Shown in pieces: positions 15,991 to 25,100 of a stretch of DNA of 40,014 nt (its first letter is position 1; every line of letters begins with the position of its first letter). Below the pieces are notes generated by a model. It was not told the origin of the DNA. It searched no databases and worked only from the letters and a program-made list of their open reading frames with translations. Made by a program: the position numbers and the translations under genes. This DNA is from Tissierellia bacterium (GTDB taxonomy: Bacteria > Bacillota > Clostridia > Tissierellales > Tissierellaceae): assembly GCA_012735245.1 (NCBI GenBank), contig JAAYHU010000070.1, positions 1 to 40,014 on the forward strand, written 5' to 3'.

Positions 15991-16974
15991 TTGAAAAGAA
16001 TTGCATTAATTTCAACAGGTGGAACCATAGCCATGGAGGCAGATAAATCAGGCTTAGCAGTTCCCACTGCTGGGGCTAAAGACTTGCTTGACTCATTGAA
16101 TAATATAAAAAAAGAATTTATTATTGATGCCATTGATTTTATAAATATTCCTAGTGCCCATATGACAATCAAGGATTTAATAGGGTTACGAAATCTTGTT
16201 ATGGACATAAGCAGGAAAGGCTATGATGGAATCGTAATTACCCATGGAACAGACACCATGGAAGAAACAGCTTATTTCTTAGATTTGACAACGGATTTAA
16301 ATATTCCTATTGTACTGACAGGTTCACAAAGAAACTTATCTGCCATAAGCTCCGATGTAGCTATAAATATTATGGATTCAATAAGGGTTGCTGCTGATGA
16401 AATGGCAGCAGAGATGGGGGTCTTGATAGTATTTGCATCGGAGATAGTACCTGCAAGGGAAGCTACCAAAACCCATAGAACAGGATTGGACACCTTTAAA
16501 TCATTGGAGTTTGGACATATAGGTACCATAGATAATAATCGGGTCCTATGGTTCAGAAAACCAATCATAAAAGAGACTTATGGCTTAGGGAATATTGACA
16601 ATATTGTTGTAGATATAATACCTTCCTACCTTGGCTCAGATTCTAGGAATATAAGAAATAGTATTAGGGATGGGGTAGATGGGATAGTATTGCAGTCCTT
16701 AGGAGCAGGCCATATTCCAAAAGCTATGTTAGATGGTATAAGTGAAGCCATAAGTCTTTCAATACCTGTAGTATTAACCTCTAGGACCATTAAGGGAAGA
16801 TTTTTTACTAATACTTATGGATTTGAGGGTTCCGAAAGGCATTTAAGGAGTTTGGGAGTAATATTTGGAGAAGATTTGCCATCACAAAAGGTCAGGATTA
16901 AACTAATGGTATTATTATCCTTAGGCTATGATTATGATAGAATAAAATACGAATTTGAAAAGAATTATTATTAA
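15991..16974 (+). CDS. L-asparaginase, type I/II family
   Basis: 327 residues. It hydrolyses asparagine to aspartate and ammonia, which would feed aspartate into the threonine pathway encoded just upstream. The first catalytic threonine is in ISTGGTIAM and the second in VITHGTDTMEETAYFL. The substrate loop LTGSQRNLSAISSD and the C-terminal VVLTSRTIKGR region are intact. There is no signal peptide, so it is cytoplasmic. The start is a TTG at 15991, with GGAGGGGG 9 bases upstream. An ATG at 15955 overlaps the thrB stop, but it would add a tail unlike other asparaginases, which begin at this MKRIALISTGG. It is probably co-transcribed with thrB. Confidence 0.88.
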   Translation: MKRIALISTGGTIAMEADKSGLAVPTAGAKDLLDSLNNIKKEFIIDAIDFINIPSAHMTIKDLIGLRNLVMDISRKGYDGIVITHGTDTMEETAYFLDLTTDLNIPIVLTGSQRNLSAISSDVAINIMDSIRVAADEMAAEMGVLIVFASEIVPAREATKTHRTGLDTFKSLEFGHIGTIDNNRVLWFRKPIIKETYGLGNIDNIVVDIIPSYLGSDSRNIRNSIRDGVDGIVLQSLGAGHIPKAMLDGISEAISLSIPVVLTSRTIKGRFFTNTYGFEGSERHLRSLGVIFGEDLPSQKVRIKLMVLLSLGYDYDRIKYEFEKNYY

Positions 16975-16977
16975 GGC

Positions 16978-17006
16978 TTGCATACAAAGCCTACAAGTGA
17001 TATAAT
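16978..17006 (+). promoter_or_regulatory. Promoter of rpsF-ssb-rpsR
   Basis: TTGCAT (16978-16983) and a perfect TATAAT (17001-17006) with a 17-base spacer. The -35 begins 3 bases after the asparaginase stop. A weak GGCTT/AAGCC hairpin overlaps it, so asparaginase has no convincing terminator of its own. Confidence 0.75.
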
Positions 17007-17010
17007 ACTT

Positions 17011-17060
17011 TGGTAATCCTTGCTCTAAGATAATAGAGCCGATAGTCCATAAGGAGGTGA
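17011..17060 (+). ncRNA. Candidate S6:S18-binding leader of rpsF
   Basis: A 6-bp hairpin (17022-17027 with 17034-17039, GCTCTA/TAGAGC) is followed directly by CG, giving a CCG at 17039-17041 just upstream of the rpsF ribosome binding site. TGG and CCA flank it as a possible outer stem. The known autoregulatory rpsF leader that binds the S6:S18 complex has a conserved CCG beside a hairpin in this position. The match here is by eye. Confidence 0.45.
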
Positions 17061-17065
17061 AAGGT

Positions 17066-17350
17066 ATGAGAAAATATGAATTATTAGTTATCTTCTACCC
17101 AAATGAAGAGGAAAAGAGAACCCAAGTCCTAGAAAGATTTAAAAACATAATAACTGAGGACGGGGGCAATATTACAGACCTTAATGAGTGGGGAAATAGG
17201 AAACTAGCATACGAAATCAACGACCATACTGAAGGATACTATGTAATCATCAACTATGAAGGAACACCAAAGATTACTGAAGAATTAGACAGAATTGCTA
17301 GGATTTCCGACAGCGTTATGAGACACATGATCGTTAGGGAAGATGAATAG
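17066..17350 (+). CDS. rpsF: Ribosomal protein S6
   Basis: 94 residues, the normal bacterial S6 length. The start MRKYELLVIFYPN, the internal LNEWGNRKLAYEINDHTEGYYV and the C-terminal RHMIVREDE are standard S6 features. S6 binds S18 on the platform of the 30S subunit, and the pair may also repress this operon through the leader. The ATG at 17066 is the right start, with AGGAGG 8 bases upstream. A GTG at 17057 overlaps that site. First gene of rpsF-ssb-rpsR. Confidence 0.96.
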   Translation: MRKYELLVIFYPNEEEKRTQVLERFKNIITEDGGNITDLNEWGNRKLAYEINDHTEGYYVIINYEGTPKITEELDRIARISDSVMRHMIVREDE

Positions 17351-17368
17351 TCTAAGGTGGGTGAGAAT

Positions 17369-17800
17369 ATGAATAATGTTGTATTGATTGGAAGGTTGAC
17401 TAGAGATCCAGAGCTGAGATATATACCTGTGACAGGAAATCCTGTTACAAGATTTACCCTGGCAGTTGATAAAGGCTTATCTAAAGAGAAAAAGCAGGAA
17501 ATGGAAGCTAGAAATCAACCGACTGCAGACTTTATAAACATAGTAGTATGGGGTAAAGCTGCAGAAAATTGCGCTAATTATCTAGCTAAAGGTAGATTAG
17601 TGGCAGTTCAAGGAAGAATTCAGACCAGCTCCTATGAAAAAGACGGCATAAGGAGATATGTGACAGAAGTTGTAGCAAATCAAGTTGAATTCTTAGAATG
17701 GGGAGACACCAATAGAAATCAAGGTTTTGACGACTCTGGACTAGATTTTGGAGATATAGAAGGATTCCACCCAACCGACAACGACGATATTCCATTCTAG
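17369..17800 (+). CDS. ssb: Single-stranded DNA-binding protein
   Basis: 143 residues. An OB fold (1-110) begins MNNVVLIGRLTRDPEL and contains FINIVVWGKAAENCANYL and GRIQTSSYEKDG. A short acidic tail ends in DIPF, the peptide that recruits replication and repair partners. The tail is shorter than in many SSBs. The start is the ATG at 17369. A GTG at 17357 would put extra residues before the conserved N-terminus. It lies between rpsF and rpsR in the order conserved across Firmicutes. Confidence 0.96.
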   Translation: MNNVVLIGRLTRDPELRYIPVTGNPVTRFTLAVDKGLSKEKKQEMEARNQPTADFINIVVWGKAAENCANYLAKGRLVAVQGRIQTSSYEKDGIRRYVTEVVANQVEFLEWGDTNRNQGFDDSGLDFGDIEGFHPTDNDDIPF

Positions 17801-17815
17801 AAGGAGGGTAAGAAG

Positions 17816-18040
17816 ATGCAAAGAAGATATAAGCCAAGAAAAAGAGTTTGTAGCTTTTGTGTAGAAAAGATAAGTCATATAGATTACAAAGATGTAAGCA
17901 GGCTTAAAAAATATATAACAGAAAGAGGAAAAATTCTTCCTAGAAGAATTTCTGGAAACTGCGCAAAACATCAAAGAGAGCTTACAACTGCTATAAAGAG
18001 AGCAAGACAAGTAGCATTATTACCATATAGCGCAGACTAA
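17816..18040 (+). CDS. rpsR: Ribosomal protein S18, zinc-binding form
   Basis: 74 residues. The RNA-binding core is [20 protein letters not shown], and the end is [16 protein letters not shown]. It keeps CSFC near the N-terminus and CAKH later, the four ligands of the zinc-containing paralogue form. Growth may therefore depend on zinc for this copy unless a zinc-free S18 exists elsewhere. An AAGGAGGG site precedes the ATG. It is followed directly by a terminator. Confidence 0.96.
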   Translation: MQRRYKPRKRVCSFCVEKISHIDYKDVSRLKKYITERGKILPRRISGNCAKHQRELTTAIKRARQVALLPYSAD

Positions 18041-18064
18041 GAGAGGTCATCCTCTCTTTTTTTA
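18040..18064 (+). terminator. Terminator of rpsF-ssb-rpsR
   Basis: A 7-bp stem AGAGAGG/CCTCTCT (18040-18046 with 18051-18057), a 4-base loop, and seven Ts. It begins at the last base of the rpsR stop codon. Confidence 0.9.
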
Positions 18065-18131
18065 TTTGACTTATCCTTCTATACTTTGTATTATTTTAAT
18101 AAGGCTAAATATAATTAAAGGATGGGGGAAA

Positions 18132-18452
18132 ATGCAAAACAAAGATATAGATATTATAAAGAATATGAGGACCATAGAATGGCTCAAGGCTCAATTGTTA
18201 AGCTCCATTGCAAGCCTTTACAATACCTTAGCCAATGGAGAAGAATACACAAAGGAAAATCTTGAAGACCTAATTTCCAATATAATCTTAGAAGCCTTAC
18301 TGTTGGGTAAAAGGCTTGGGCTTAAATATGAAGACATAGAAGCAGCCTTAAGAGAAAATATAAAAATAAACCTAATAGAAGAACACAAAATAGAAAAATG
18401 GTATGGAGATTTAAGTATACTCCTTGAATTTATTGATAAAGATAAGAATTAG
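18132..18452 (+). CDS. MazG-like family protein
   Basis: 106 residues, helical. It resembles the short MazG-like proteins found in clostridia between rpsR and the DUF2232 gene. It has a TIEWLKAQLLSSIASLY helix and an acidic NLEDLISNIILEALLLGKRLG segment that occupy the place of the MazG metal-binding helices. The full EExxE nucleotide-pyrophosphatase signature is not obvious, so catalytic activity is doubtful. The ATG at 18132 has GATGGGGG about 4-5 bases upstream. In-frame codons further upstream lie in the AT-rich spacer after the rpsR terminator and are unlikely to be coding. The next gene follows after 11 bases. Confidence 0.72.
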   Translation: MQNKDIDIIKNMRTIEWLKAQLLSSIASLYNTLANGEEYTKENLEDLISNIILEALLLGKRLGLKYEDIEAALRENIKINLIEEHKIEKWYGDLSILLEFIDKDKN

Positions 18453-18463
18453 AGGTGAAATTT

Positions 18464-19417
18464 TTGGATAATAATGGCAAGATGAAAAAAGGCATAATAG
18501 AAAGTTTAATAGTAATATCTATTATGGTTATGTATGCAGTATATGGAATCCACTTTTTACCGTCTTTAATGATATTTATTCCCCTACCATTTATAATATT
18601 AGGAATAAGAAATCATATATATAATAATATATTTAGTATAATTATTGCATCTTTAATTATCCAACTGCTTTTAGGCAGCAGCTATGGGGCTTCTCTAGTC
18701 CTATTATTTGCACCTTTAAGTGTTGCAATTAATTATTGTATAAAGCATAAGAAGAAAAGTATGGAAACCATATTGATCTCAACTGCAGTATTTGTTCTCT
18801 CCTTTCTATTAATTATATCCTTGGGAGAGAGGGTATCAGACTTTAATTTTACAGCTCAAATAGAAGATTTCTTATCCCAATCTATAAACATGCAAATCGA
18901 AATATTTAAAGAGCTAGGAGTGTCAAATGACGATTTAGCTAGATTGTCTGAATCCTTGGAAGATCAAAATAGGACTATCATGGTTCGTATCCCTTCCTTA
19001 TTGATAATAATCTCCTTTTTAATTAGCTATATAAATATATTCTTTTCATCCTTTGTACTTAGGAAAATGGGATATGGATATGTACCTGAACAAAGATTTT
19101 CAAGGTTTAGATTGCCCAATAATATTATTCCTGGTATTGGCATTATGTTTTTAGCAGCTTTCATTATGAAAAGCCTAGAGGTCCAGTATCATGGAGCCTT
19201 ATTGTTAAACCTTACATTCTTAGTAAGCTTCATATTTATCGTACAAGGATTGGCAGTAATAGATTTTCTACTAATTAGGCTTAAGATGAAGTCGGTATTT
19301 AGGTTTTTGATATTGGCTTTAAACATCTTTATCTTGCCTACCAGTACCATACCATTTTTCATCGGAGTAATAGACAGCATATTTGATTTAAGGAAACTAA
19401 GAATGCAAAAATCCTAA
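18464..19417 (+). CDS. DUF2232 (YybS-like) membrane protein
   Basis: 317 residues with about eight hydrophobic segments, typical of the DUF2232/YybS family. This family sits just upstream of gdpP and rplI in many Firmicutes. It has no assigned biochemical function, but co-location with gdpP is a strong and widespread pattern. The TTG at 18464 has AGAGG 8 bases upstream and is the likelier start. The GTG at 18455 overlaps that site. gdpP follows after 13 bases. Confidence 0.82.
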   Translation: MDNNGKMKKGIIESLIVISIMVMYAVYGIHFLPSLMIFIPLPFIILGIRNHIYNNIFSIIIASLIIQLLLGSSYGASLVLLFAPLSVAINYCIKHKKKSMETILISTAVFVLSFLLIISLGERVSDFNFTAQIEDFLSQSINMQIEIFKELGVSNDDLARLSESLEDQNRTIMVRIPSLLIIISFLISYINIFFSSFVLRKMGYGYVPEQRFSRFRLPNNIIPGIGIMFLAAFIMKSLEVQYHGALLLNLTFLVSFIFIVQGLAVIDFLLIRLKMKSVFRFLILALNIFILPTSTIPFFIGVIDSIFDLRKLRMQKS

Positions 19418-19430
19418 TGGGAGGATTATT

Positions 19431-21428
19431 ATGAAAAATAAAATATTAAAATGGTTAAACGATTATTTATACCTATTAGTAATCGGAGTATTAAACATAA
19501 TAATAGGATTTTACCAGCCAATACTAGGGACCATAGGTGGAATTTTATTAGGCTATTTAATTTACCATAATATAAAAAATATAAGGAAGAAAAATGATGA
19601 ATTTAAAAAGTTCGTAGAGGGCCTGTCAGATGAATTTGAATCTGCAACAAAACATGCCATATTTAATATGCCCTTTCCACTAGTTATGGTAGATGATAAG
19701 GGAAGTATTCGTTGGTATAATACGCCTTTTCTAAAGATGGTTAATGATCCGGATATACTTCATCAGGAAATAGTAAACCTAATACCAGGATTTAAAATAG
19801 ATGATATATTGGAGGAAGAAGAACTAAGACCAATAGATATAAAATACAAAGAAAAACATTACAAGGTCTACCCAAACTTAGTAGATACAAGTAAAACCAG
19901 CAGTCCCAACAATAGAATAGTAATGCTTTATTGGGTTGATAATACAAAATTTGTTGAACTAGCACAAAAATACATCAATGAAAAATTGGTAGTAGCCCTA
20001 GTATATGTAGATAACTATGACGATGTAAAGAACAATACTCCAGAGGTAAATAGGCCTTTAGTATTGGCAGAAATCGATAAAAATATTAACTCCTACTTTG
20101 CCAAATATAACGGTATAGTTAGAAAATATGAAAACGATAAATACCTTGTAATTATAGAAAACTATGGTTTTAAATGTATAGAAACTAAGAAATTTGACAT
20201 ATTAGACCAGATGAGGGAGCTGGACCTAGGCAATACTATACCCATTACTTTAAGTATTGGAGTTGGAGCTGATGGCAATAATCCTAATAACGCCTATACT
20301 AAGGCCAGGGCTGCCATTGACATTGCCCTAGGTAGGGGTGGAGACCAGGCAGTAGTTCAAGTAGGGAATAACCTAAGCTTTTATGGCGGTAGAACAAAGG
20401 CTGTTGAGAAACGCAACAAGGTAAAGGCCAGGGTTATTGGTTATGCCTTAAGGCAGCTTATAGACCAGGCAGATAGGGTATTTGTAATGGGTCACAAAAA
20501 TCCAGATATGGACTCCTTCGGAGCAGGAATAGGAGTCTTAAGGGCAGTAATGGATAGGGGAAAAGAAGGCTATTTAGTTCTAAAGGGAGAAAACCCGTCT
20601 ATTAAAAACATATATGAAAGAATGAAAAATGAGCAGCCTGAGCTATTAGAAAGTATAATCACCCCAGACTTAGCCTTAGAAATGGCCAATGACAATTCCC
20701 TCTTAATTGTAGTAGATAACCATAAGCCCAGCTTTACAGAAGAACCTGAACTATTGGAGATTATAGACAAGGTAGTAGTTATAGACCATCATAGAAGGGG
20801 AGTTGAATTCATTCAAGACCCAGTCCTTATCTATCTAGAACCCTATGCATCTTCCACCTGTGAGTTGGTCACAGAAGTATTGTCCTATATGAGTGAGAAA
20901 ATCAACTTAACTAAATTTGAAGCAGAAGCTCTACTTGCTGGTATAGCAGTAGATACAAAGAACTTCAGCTACCAAACTGGAGTTAGGACCTTTGAAGCAG
21001 CCTCTATTTTAAAAAGGGCTGGAGCTGATACTACTGTAGTTAGACAATTGTTTAGGGACGATTATAATATATTCCTATATAAGGCAGAGGTAATAAAATC
21101 TTCAAAGATAATATTTGATAAAATAGCCATTGGTAGATTGGAAAGGGAAATGGAAGATTCCGTTTTAATTGCTGCCCAAGCAGCCAATGAATTGTTAAAC
21201 ATCAATGGAGTAGAGGCTTCCTTTGTATTGACCTATATGAATAAAAAAATTCATATTTCCGGTAGGTCAATTGGCAACATAAGTGCCCAGTTGATTTTAG
21301 AAAAACTGGGAGGGGGAGGCCATTTAACTAGTGCAGGTACCCAAGTGAATAGTACCGATATGGATGAAGTTGAAAAAACCCTTATTAATGTAATAGATGA
21401 ATACTTAAAGGAAGGTGAAGAGGAATGA
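19431..21428 (+). CDS. gdpP: Cyclic-di-AMP phosphodiesterase GdpP
   Basis: 665 residues. Two membrane helices (about 10-55) are followed by a PAS-like domain (about 80-160), a degenerate GGDEF domain (about 175-305) and DHH/DHHA1 domains (about 340-660). The DHH active site is complete: [21 protein letters not shown] and VVIDHHRRG supply the manganese ligands, with AVDTKNF and [12 protein letters not shown] in DHHA1. It breaks c-di-AMP to pApA at the membrane and so affects osmotic balance and wall stress. ATG start after GGGAGG. It overlaps rplI by 4 bases (ATGA). Confidence 0.95.
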   Translation: MKNKILKWLNDYLYLLVIGVLNIIIGFYQPILGTIGGILLGYLIYHNIKNIRKKNDEFKKFVEGLSDEFESATKHAIFNMPFPLVMVDDKGSIRWYNTPFLKMVNDPDILHQEIVNLIPGFKIDDILEEEELRPIDIKYKEKHYKVYPNLVDTSKTSSPNNRIVMLYWVDNTKFVELAQKYINEKLVVALVYVDNYDDVKNNTPEVNRPLVLAEIDKNINSYFAKYNGIVRKYENDKYLVIIENYGFKCIETKKFDILDQMRELDLGNTIPITLSIGVGADGNNPNNAYTKARAAIDIALGRGGDQAVVQVGNNLSFYGGRTKAVEKRNKVKARVIGYALRQLIDQADRVFVMGHKNPDMDSFGAGIGVLRAVMDRGKEGYLVLKGENPSIKNIYERMKNEQPELLESIITPDLALEMANDNSLLIVVDNHKPSFTEEPELLEIIDKVVVIDHHRRGVEFIQDPVLIYLEPYASSTCELVTEVLSYMSEKINLTKFEAEALLAGIAVDTKNFSYQTGVRTFEAASILKRAGADTTVVRQLFRDDYNIFLYKAEVIKSSKIIFDKIAIGRLEREMEDSVLIAAQAANELLNINGVEASFVLTYMNKKIHISGRSIGNISAQLILEKLGGGGHLTSAGTQVNSTDMDEVEKTLINVIDEYLKEGEEE

Positions 21429-21871
21429 AAGTAATATTGTTGAAGGACGTAAAGGGCTTAGGTAAGGCAGGAGATTTGGCTAATGCCAAGGATGGCTATG
21501 CTAGAAACTTTTTATTGCCAAAGGGTTTAGCTGTAGAAGCAACACCTGCCAACTTGAAAAAATGGGAAGAGCAAAAGGCAATTGAAGCCAAAAAGAGAGA
21601 AGAAGAATATAATGAAGCCTTGGAGTTAAAAAAGAAAATAGAAAGCATTACTGTTGAAATCAAAGCAAAGGCCGGAGAAGGAGGCAGGCTTTTTGGTTCC
21701 ATAACATCAAAGGATATAGCTGATGCTTTAAAATCTCAATATAAGATAGATATAGATAGAAGAAAAATCGAATTAAAGGATAATATAAAATCCCTAGGCA
21801 ATACCCAAGTAGACATAAGGGTCTATACCGAATTGGTGGCCAAGCTTAATGTAAAAATAACTGAACAGTAA
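21425..21871 (+). CDS. rplI: Ribosomal protein L9
   Basis: 148 residues, the standard length. The N-terminal domain [17 protein letters not shown] with [13 protein letters not shown] is the rRNA-binding part. A long connecting helix (about 45-75, rich in E and K) leads to the C-terminal domain ([17 protein letters not shown]). It overlaps the gdpP stop by 4 bases, with AAGGTGAAGAGG upstream as ribosome binding site, so its synthesis is coupled to gdpP. dnaB follows within 4 bases. Confidence 0.96.
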   Translation: MKVILLKDVKGLGKAGDLANAKDGYARNFLLPKGLAVEATPANLKKWEEQKAIEAKKREEEYNEALELKKKIESITVEIKAKAGEGGRLFGSITSKDIADALKSQYKIDIDRRKIELKDNIKSLGNTQVDIRVYTELVAKLNVKITEQ

Positions 21872-21875
21872 GGAG

Positions 21876-23216
21876 TTGGTTCAAATAGATAGTCAAGTAA
21901 TTGGGCGAATTCCACCCCATAGTATCGAAGCTGAGCAATCTGTACTTGGGGCCATGATTTTAGACAAGGAAGCCATAAACATGGCAGTAGAAATGATTAA
22001 GCCAGAAGATTTTTATAAGGAAGCCAATAAGGAAATCTTTGAAGCCATAATAAACCTATACAATAAAAACGAGCCTGTAGACTTGATAACCTTGGCTGAA
22101 GAGCTAAAAAGGCGAGGTACATTGGAAAGTGTAGGTGGGGTTACTTATCTTGCCGACCTTTCCAGCGGTGTAGCCACAACTGCCAATACAAAATATTATT
22201 GTAAAATAGTGGAAGAAAAATCCATACTAAGAAGGCTTATTAAATCTTGCAATGAGGTAATATTAAAATCCTATGAGGATTCAGAAGAAGTAAATGCCAT
22301 AATTGAAAAGGCTGAAAAATCAATATTCGATATTACCCAAGGCAGGCATAGGGAAGGATTCGCACCCCTTAATGAAGTATTATTGAAAAGCTTTTCAAAA
22401 ATTGAAGAAAGGGCTGCCAACCAGGATGCCCTAACAGGGATTACTACTGGCTTTATAGACTTAGACTACAAATTGTCTGGACTCCAAAAATCAGACCTAA
22501 TTTTGGTGGCAGCAAGGCCTTCTATGGGTAAAACAGCCTTTGCTTTAAATATTGCAACTAATGCAGCCCTTAAGGGTGGAGCAAAGGTAGCCATATTTTC
22601 TTTGGAAATGTCAAAGGAACAATTAGTCCAGAGAATGATTTCTGCAACTGCCCATGTAGACCTTCAAAAGATTATATCTGGCAGATTATCAGAAGATGAA
22701 TGGATACAGGTTATAAATGCCATGGGGCCCTTGTCCCAAGCACAGATCTTCATAGACGATACTGCTGGAATATCCCTTATGGAAATGAAGGCAAAATGCA
22801 GGAGGCTTAAAATAGAGAAGGGCTTAGACCTGATTTTAATAGACTATCTTCAGTTAATGCAATCTGAAAGCCGTCATGAGAATAGGCAGCAGGAAATATC
22901 CGCCATATCTAGAGGCTTGAAGGCCTTGGCCAAGGAATTAGAATGTCCTGTAGTGGCCTTATCCCAGTTAAGCCGTGCCCCAGAACTCAGGTCCGACCAT
23001 AGGCCAATCCTGTCTGACCTTAGGGAGTCTGGAGCCATTGAGCAGGATGCAGACGTGGTCATGTTCTTATATAGGGATGAATATTATAATCAGGATACAG
23101 AGAAGAAAAATATAGGTGAAGTAATCATTGCTAAGCATAGAAATGGACCAACAGGCAGTATAGAGCTAGTATTTAAAAAGGAATTTACTAAGTTTGTTAA
23201 TATGGCAAGAGAATAA
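21876..23216 (+). CDS. dnaB: Replicative DNA helicase DnaB
   Basis: About 446 residues. The N-terminal domain (PPHSIEAEQSVLGAMILDK) contacts primase. The RecA-like C-terminal domain has Walker A in AARPSMGKTAFALN, Walker B in LDLILIDYLQLM, and LSRAPELRSDHRPILSDLR near the arginine finger. It unwinds DNA at the fork as a hexamer and is loaded by the DnaD and DnaC/DnaI-type proteins encoded downstream. The start is unclear. The TTG at 21876 directly abuts the AAGGAG site, the correctly spaced codon is ATA at 21885, and no ATG or GTG lies in frame nearby. The conserved sequence starts near IGRIPPHS, so either start preserves it. Confidence 0.93.
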   Translation: MVQIDSQVIGRIPPHSIEAEQSVLGAMILDKEAINMAVEMIKPEDFYKEANKEIFEAIINLYNKNEPVDLITLAEELKRRGTLESVGGVTYLADLSSGVATTANTKYYCKIVEEKSILRRLIKSCNEVILKSYEDSEEVNAIIEKAEKSIFDITQGRHREGFAPLNEVLLKSFSKIEERAANQDALTGITTGFIDLDYKLSGLQKSDLILVAARPSMGKTAFALNIATNAALKGGAKVAIFSLEMSKEQLVQRMISATAHVDLQKIISGRLSEDEWIQVINAMGPLSQAQIFIDDTAGISLMEMKAKCRRLKIEKGLDLILIDYLQLMQSESRHENRQQEISAISRGLKALAKELECPVVALSQLSRAPELRSDHRPILSDLRESGAIEQDADVVMFLYRDEYYNQDTEKKNIGEVIIAKHRNGPTGSIELVFKKEFTKFVNMARE

Positions 23217-23227
23217 AATAATACACA

Positions 23228-23264
23228 ATGCACAATTCACAGTTCACAATTGGGAATTGTGCAT
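23228..23264 (+). terminator. Hairpin after dnaB, terminator-like
   Basis: A perfect 11-bp stem (23228-23238 with 23254-23264), a 15-base loop and a weak following TTATCT. It lies 12 bases after the dnaB stop. The arms contain CACAATTCACA-type units, so it may be a repeat element acting as the terminator. Confidence 0.45.
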
Positions 23265-23275
23265 TTATCTATTAA

Positions 23276-23362
23276 ATAGTGAATAGTCAATAGATGCTAG
23301 GTAAAGCTTGGAGAAGTAAATTGAGCAGCTAATTTATTCGGCGTTACGAAACTATTCACTAT
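23276..23362. repeat. 87-bp element with 12-bp perfect inverted ends
   Basis: ATAGTGAATAGT at 23276-23287 is repeated as its exact reverse complement at 23351-23362, enclosing 63 bases with no open frame. The same unit recurs as inverted ends around 28161 and 28302 and once near 6811, so it looks like a small dispersed non-coding repeat. No transposase is nearby. Confidence 0.5.
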
Positions 23363-23394
23363 AATTTCCCAATTGATTAATTGAGGTGGTAGGG

Positions 23395-24000
23395 TTGGAG
23401 ATAAAAGGAAAAAGGGTCACAATAAGAGACCTTCAACTGGAAGATGTATTTGAAATGAGAAAATGGGGATACCATGACAATCCCTTATTGGAGGACTATA
23501 ACTTTCCTCAAATGTCTGATAAGGAGATAGAGTTATGGTATAAGATGAAGGCAAATGGCATATTTAACAAATATTATGGTATTAGAAATGAAAATAATGA
23601 GCTGATTGGCTATATGGGAATTAAGGGGATAAAAATTATTAGAAGGGAAGCTACCTTAGGCATAGTTCTAGATCCAAACCACATAAATAAGGGATATGGG
23701 ACAGAGATTTTAGATACCTTCCTTCATTTTTATTTTACAAAGATGAAGATGAGAAAGATGATCTTAGAAGTGGCAGAATTCAACAAGCGGGCCTATAGGG
23801 TATATGAAAAGATAGGCTTTCAGCCAGTAGGATACTACCTTGATGATTTCTTCAATCAAGGCTTAGATTTAACAAACCCCTATTATTTAGAAGAAAAATC
23901 TTCTTTTGTAATTGATGGGCAAAAGATATATAATTATATTTATAAAATGATATTGTCGAAAAAGAGATTTTTTCAGGTGAGAAATAAACTTAGGAGCTGA
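23395..24000 (+). CDS. GNAT family N-acetyltransferase
   Basis: 201 residues. The GNAT core is visible: an N-terminal strand (KGKRVTIRDLQLED), GYMGIKGI, LGIVLDPNHINKGYGTEI (acetyl-CoA pyrophosphate loop) and ILEVAEFNKRAYRVYEKIGF near the C-terminus. It resembles the RimJ/RimL branch. The acceptor (protein N-terminus, antibiotic or metabolite) cannot be predicted. The start is a TTG at 23395 with GAGG 8 bases upstream. A GTG at 23386 lies inside that site. It lies just upstream of dnaD and probably shares its transcript. Confidence 0.85.
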   Translation: MEIKGKRVTIRDLQLEDVFEMRKWGYHDNPLLEDYNFPQMSDKEIELWYKMKANGIFNKYYGIRNENNELIGYMGIKGIKIIRREATLGIVLDPNHINKGYGTEILDTFLHFYFTKMKMRKMILEVAEFNKRAYRVYEKIGFQPVGYYLDDFFNQGLDLTNPYYLEEKSSFVIDGQKIYNYIYKMILSKKRFFQVRNKLRS

Positions 24001-24004
24001 TTAT

Positions 24005-25099
24005 ATGAGCTTTTTCCTAGAGACTACAGATATGGATTTTGGAAATACTCCCATAGAGAACATATTTATTAACGATTATATGCCAATGGCAAACGGTACC
24101 TATGTTAAAGTATATTTACTGGGATATAAATATGCCTATGATAGGGATGCAAAAGTAGAAGTAAACAATCAAATTATAGCCAAACATTTAGAAATCCCCT
24201 TAGAGGATGTTTTAAGAGCCTGGGATTTTTGGGAAAGCAAAGGAATTATAGAAAAAATACATGTAGATGAAAATGACAAATATAACTATAAGGTAAAATT
24301 TCTGAATCTAAAACAATTGTACATAAAAAACAACCTTAGCCTATTTAGTACAAAGGAGGAAGAAAGGAAAATTCCAACAACTGCATCTCCTAATGAATTA
24401 ATAGAAGCCAACCAGAATCCCATGATAAATAGGATGTTCAATAATATAGACTATATAATTCGAAGGCAAACTTCCACTACTGAAAAACAGAAAATACTTT
24501 CTTGGTTAGCACATTATAATATGAATCCAGATGTCATAGAAGCAGCCTTTACCTATGGATTTGAAAGAAAAGGAGAAAGAAGAAACATTAATTACTATGA
24601 ATCAATAATTAGAGCTTGGTACGATGAAGGTTTAACCAATATGGAAGCCCTGCTTGAGTATTTTAAGACTAAGGATGAAAAGTACTATAGGTATCAGCGG
24701 GTAATGAAGGCCCTAGGCTTTAATAGGCTTGCTGCTGAAAGTGAAATGAAAATAATAGATAAATGGTTTGATGAATATAAATTTTCCATGGAAATGGTTT
24801 TAAAGGGATGTGAAGGGGCATCTAAGACTGCCAATCCAAGTATCAACTATATAGACGGCATCCTTACATCTTGGTACAATAAAGGAATAAAGGCAGTGGA
24901 AGAAATTGAGGAAAAGGATAAGCCTAAGGAGAAAAAGGAATACAAAAAGCCAAAAGCCATAGAGAAAAAACCTACCCCTATTAAGACTAGGTTCCACAAC
25001 TTTAAACAAAGAACAGACGACTATTCAGCAGATGCCTTAGAAGACATAGCTAGAAAGAAGAGAGAAGCCTATCTAAAAAGGTTAGAAGGAGAAGCTTAA
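24005..25099 (+). CDS. dnaD: DnaD-type primosomal protein with two DDBH2 domains
   Basis: 364 residues. The N-terminal DDBH1-like winged helix (1-110) contains MPMANGTYVKVYLLGY. Two DnaB_2/DDBH2 repeats follow, each with the YxxxIxxxW signature: YYESIIRAW (about residue 200) and YIDGILTSW (about residue 282). The C-terminal tail is lysine-rich and probably binds DNA. This protein remodels DNA and helps load DnaB helicase at origins. Translation starts 4 bases after the GNAT stop with AGGAG upstream. The helicase-loader gene follows after 1 base, matching the conserved clostridial dnaD-dnaC pair. Confidence 0.9.
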   Translation: MSFFLETTDMDFGNTPIENIFINDYMPMANGTYVKVYLLGYKYAYDRDAKVEVNNQIIAKHLEIPLEDVLRAWDFWESKGIIEKIHVDENDKYNYKVKFLNLKQLYIKNNLSLFSTKEEERKIPTTASPNELIEANQNPMINRMFNNIDYIIRRQTSTTEKQKILSWLAHYNMNPDVIEAAFTYGFERKGERRNINYYESIIRAWYDEGLTNMEALLEYFKTKDEKYYRYQRVMKALGFNRLAAESEMKIIDKWFDEYKFSMEMVLKGCEGASKTANPSINYIDGILTSWYNKGIKAVEEIEEKDKPKEKKEYKKPKAIEKKPTPIKTRFHNFKQRTDDYSADALEDIARKKREAYLKRLEGEA

Positions 25100-25100
25100 T

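Noticed and set aside
16975-16990. Terminator after the asparaginase gene
   Set aside because: The GGCTT/AAGCC hairpin is only 5 bp, has no T-run and overlaps the -35 of the rpsF promoter.
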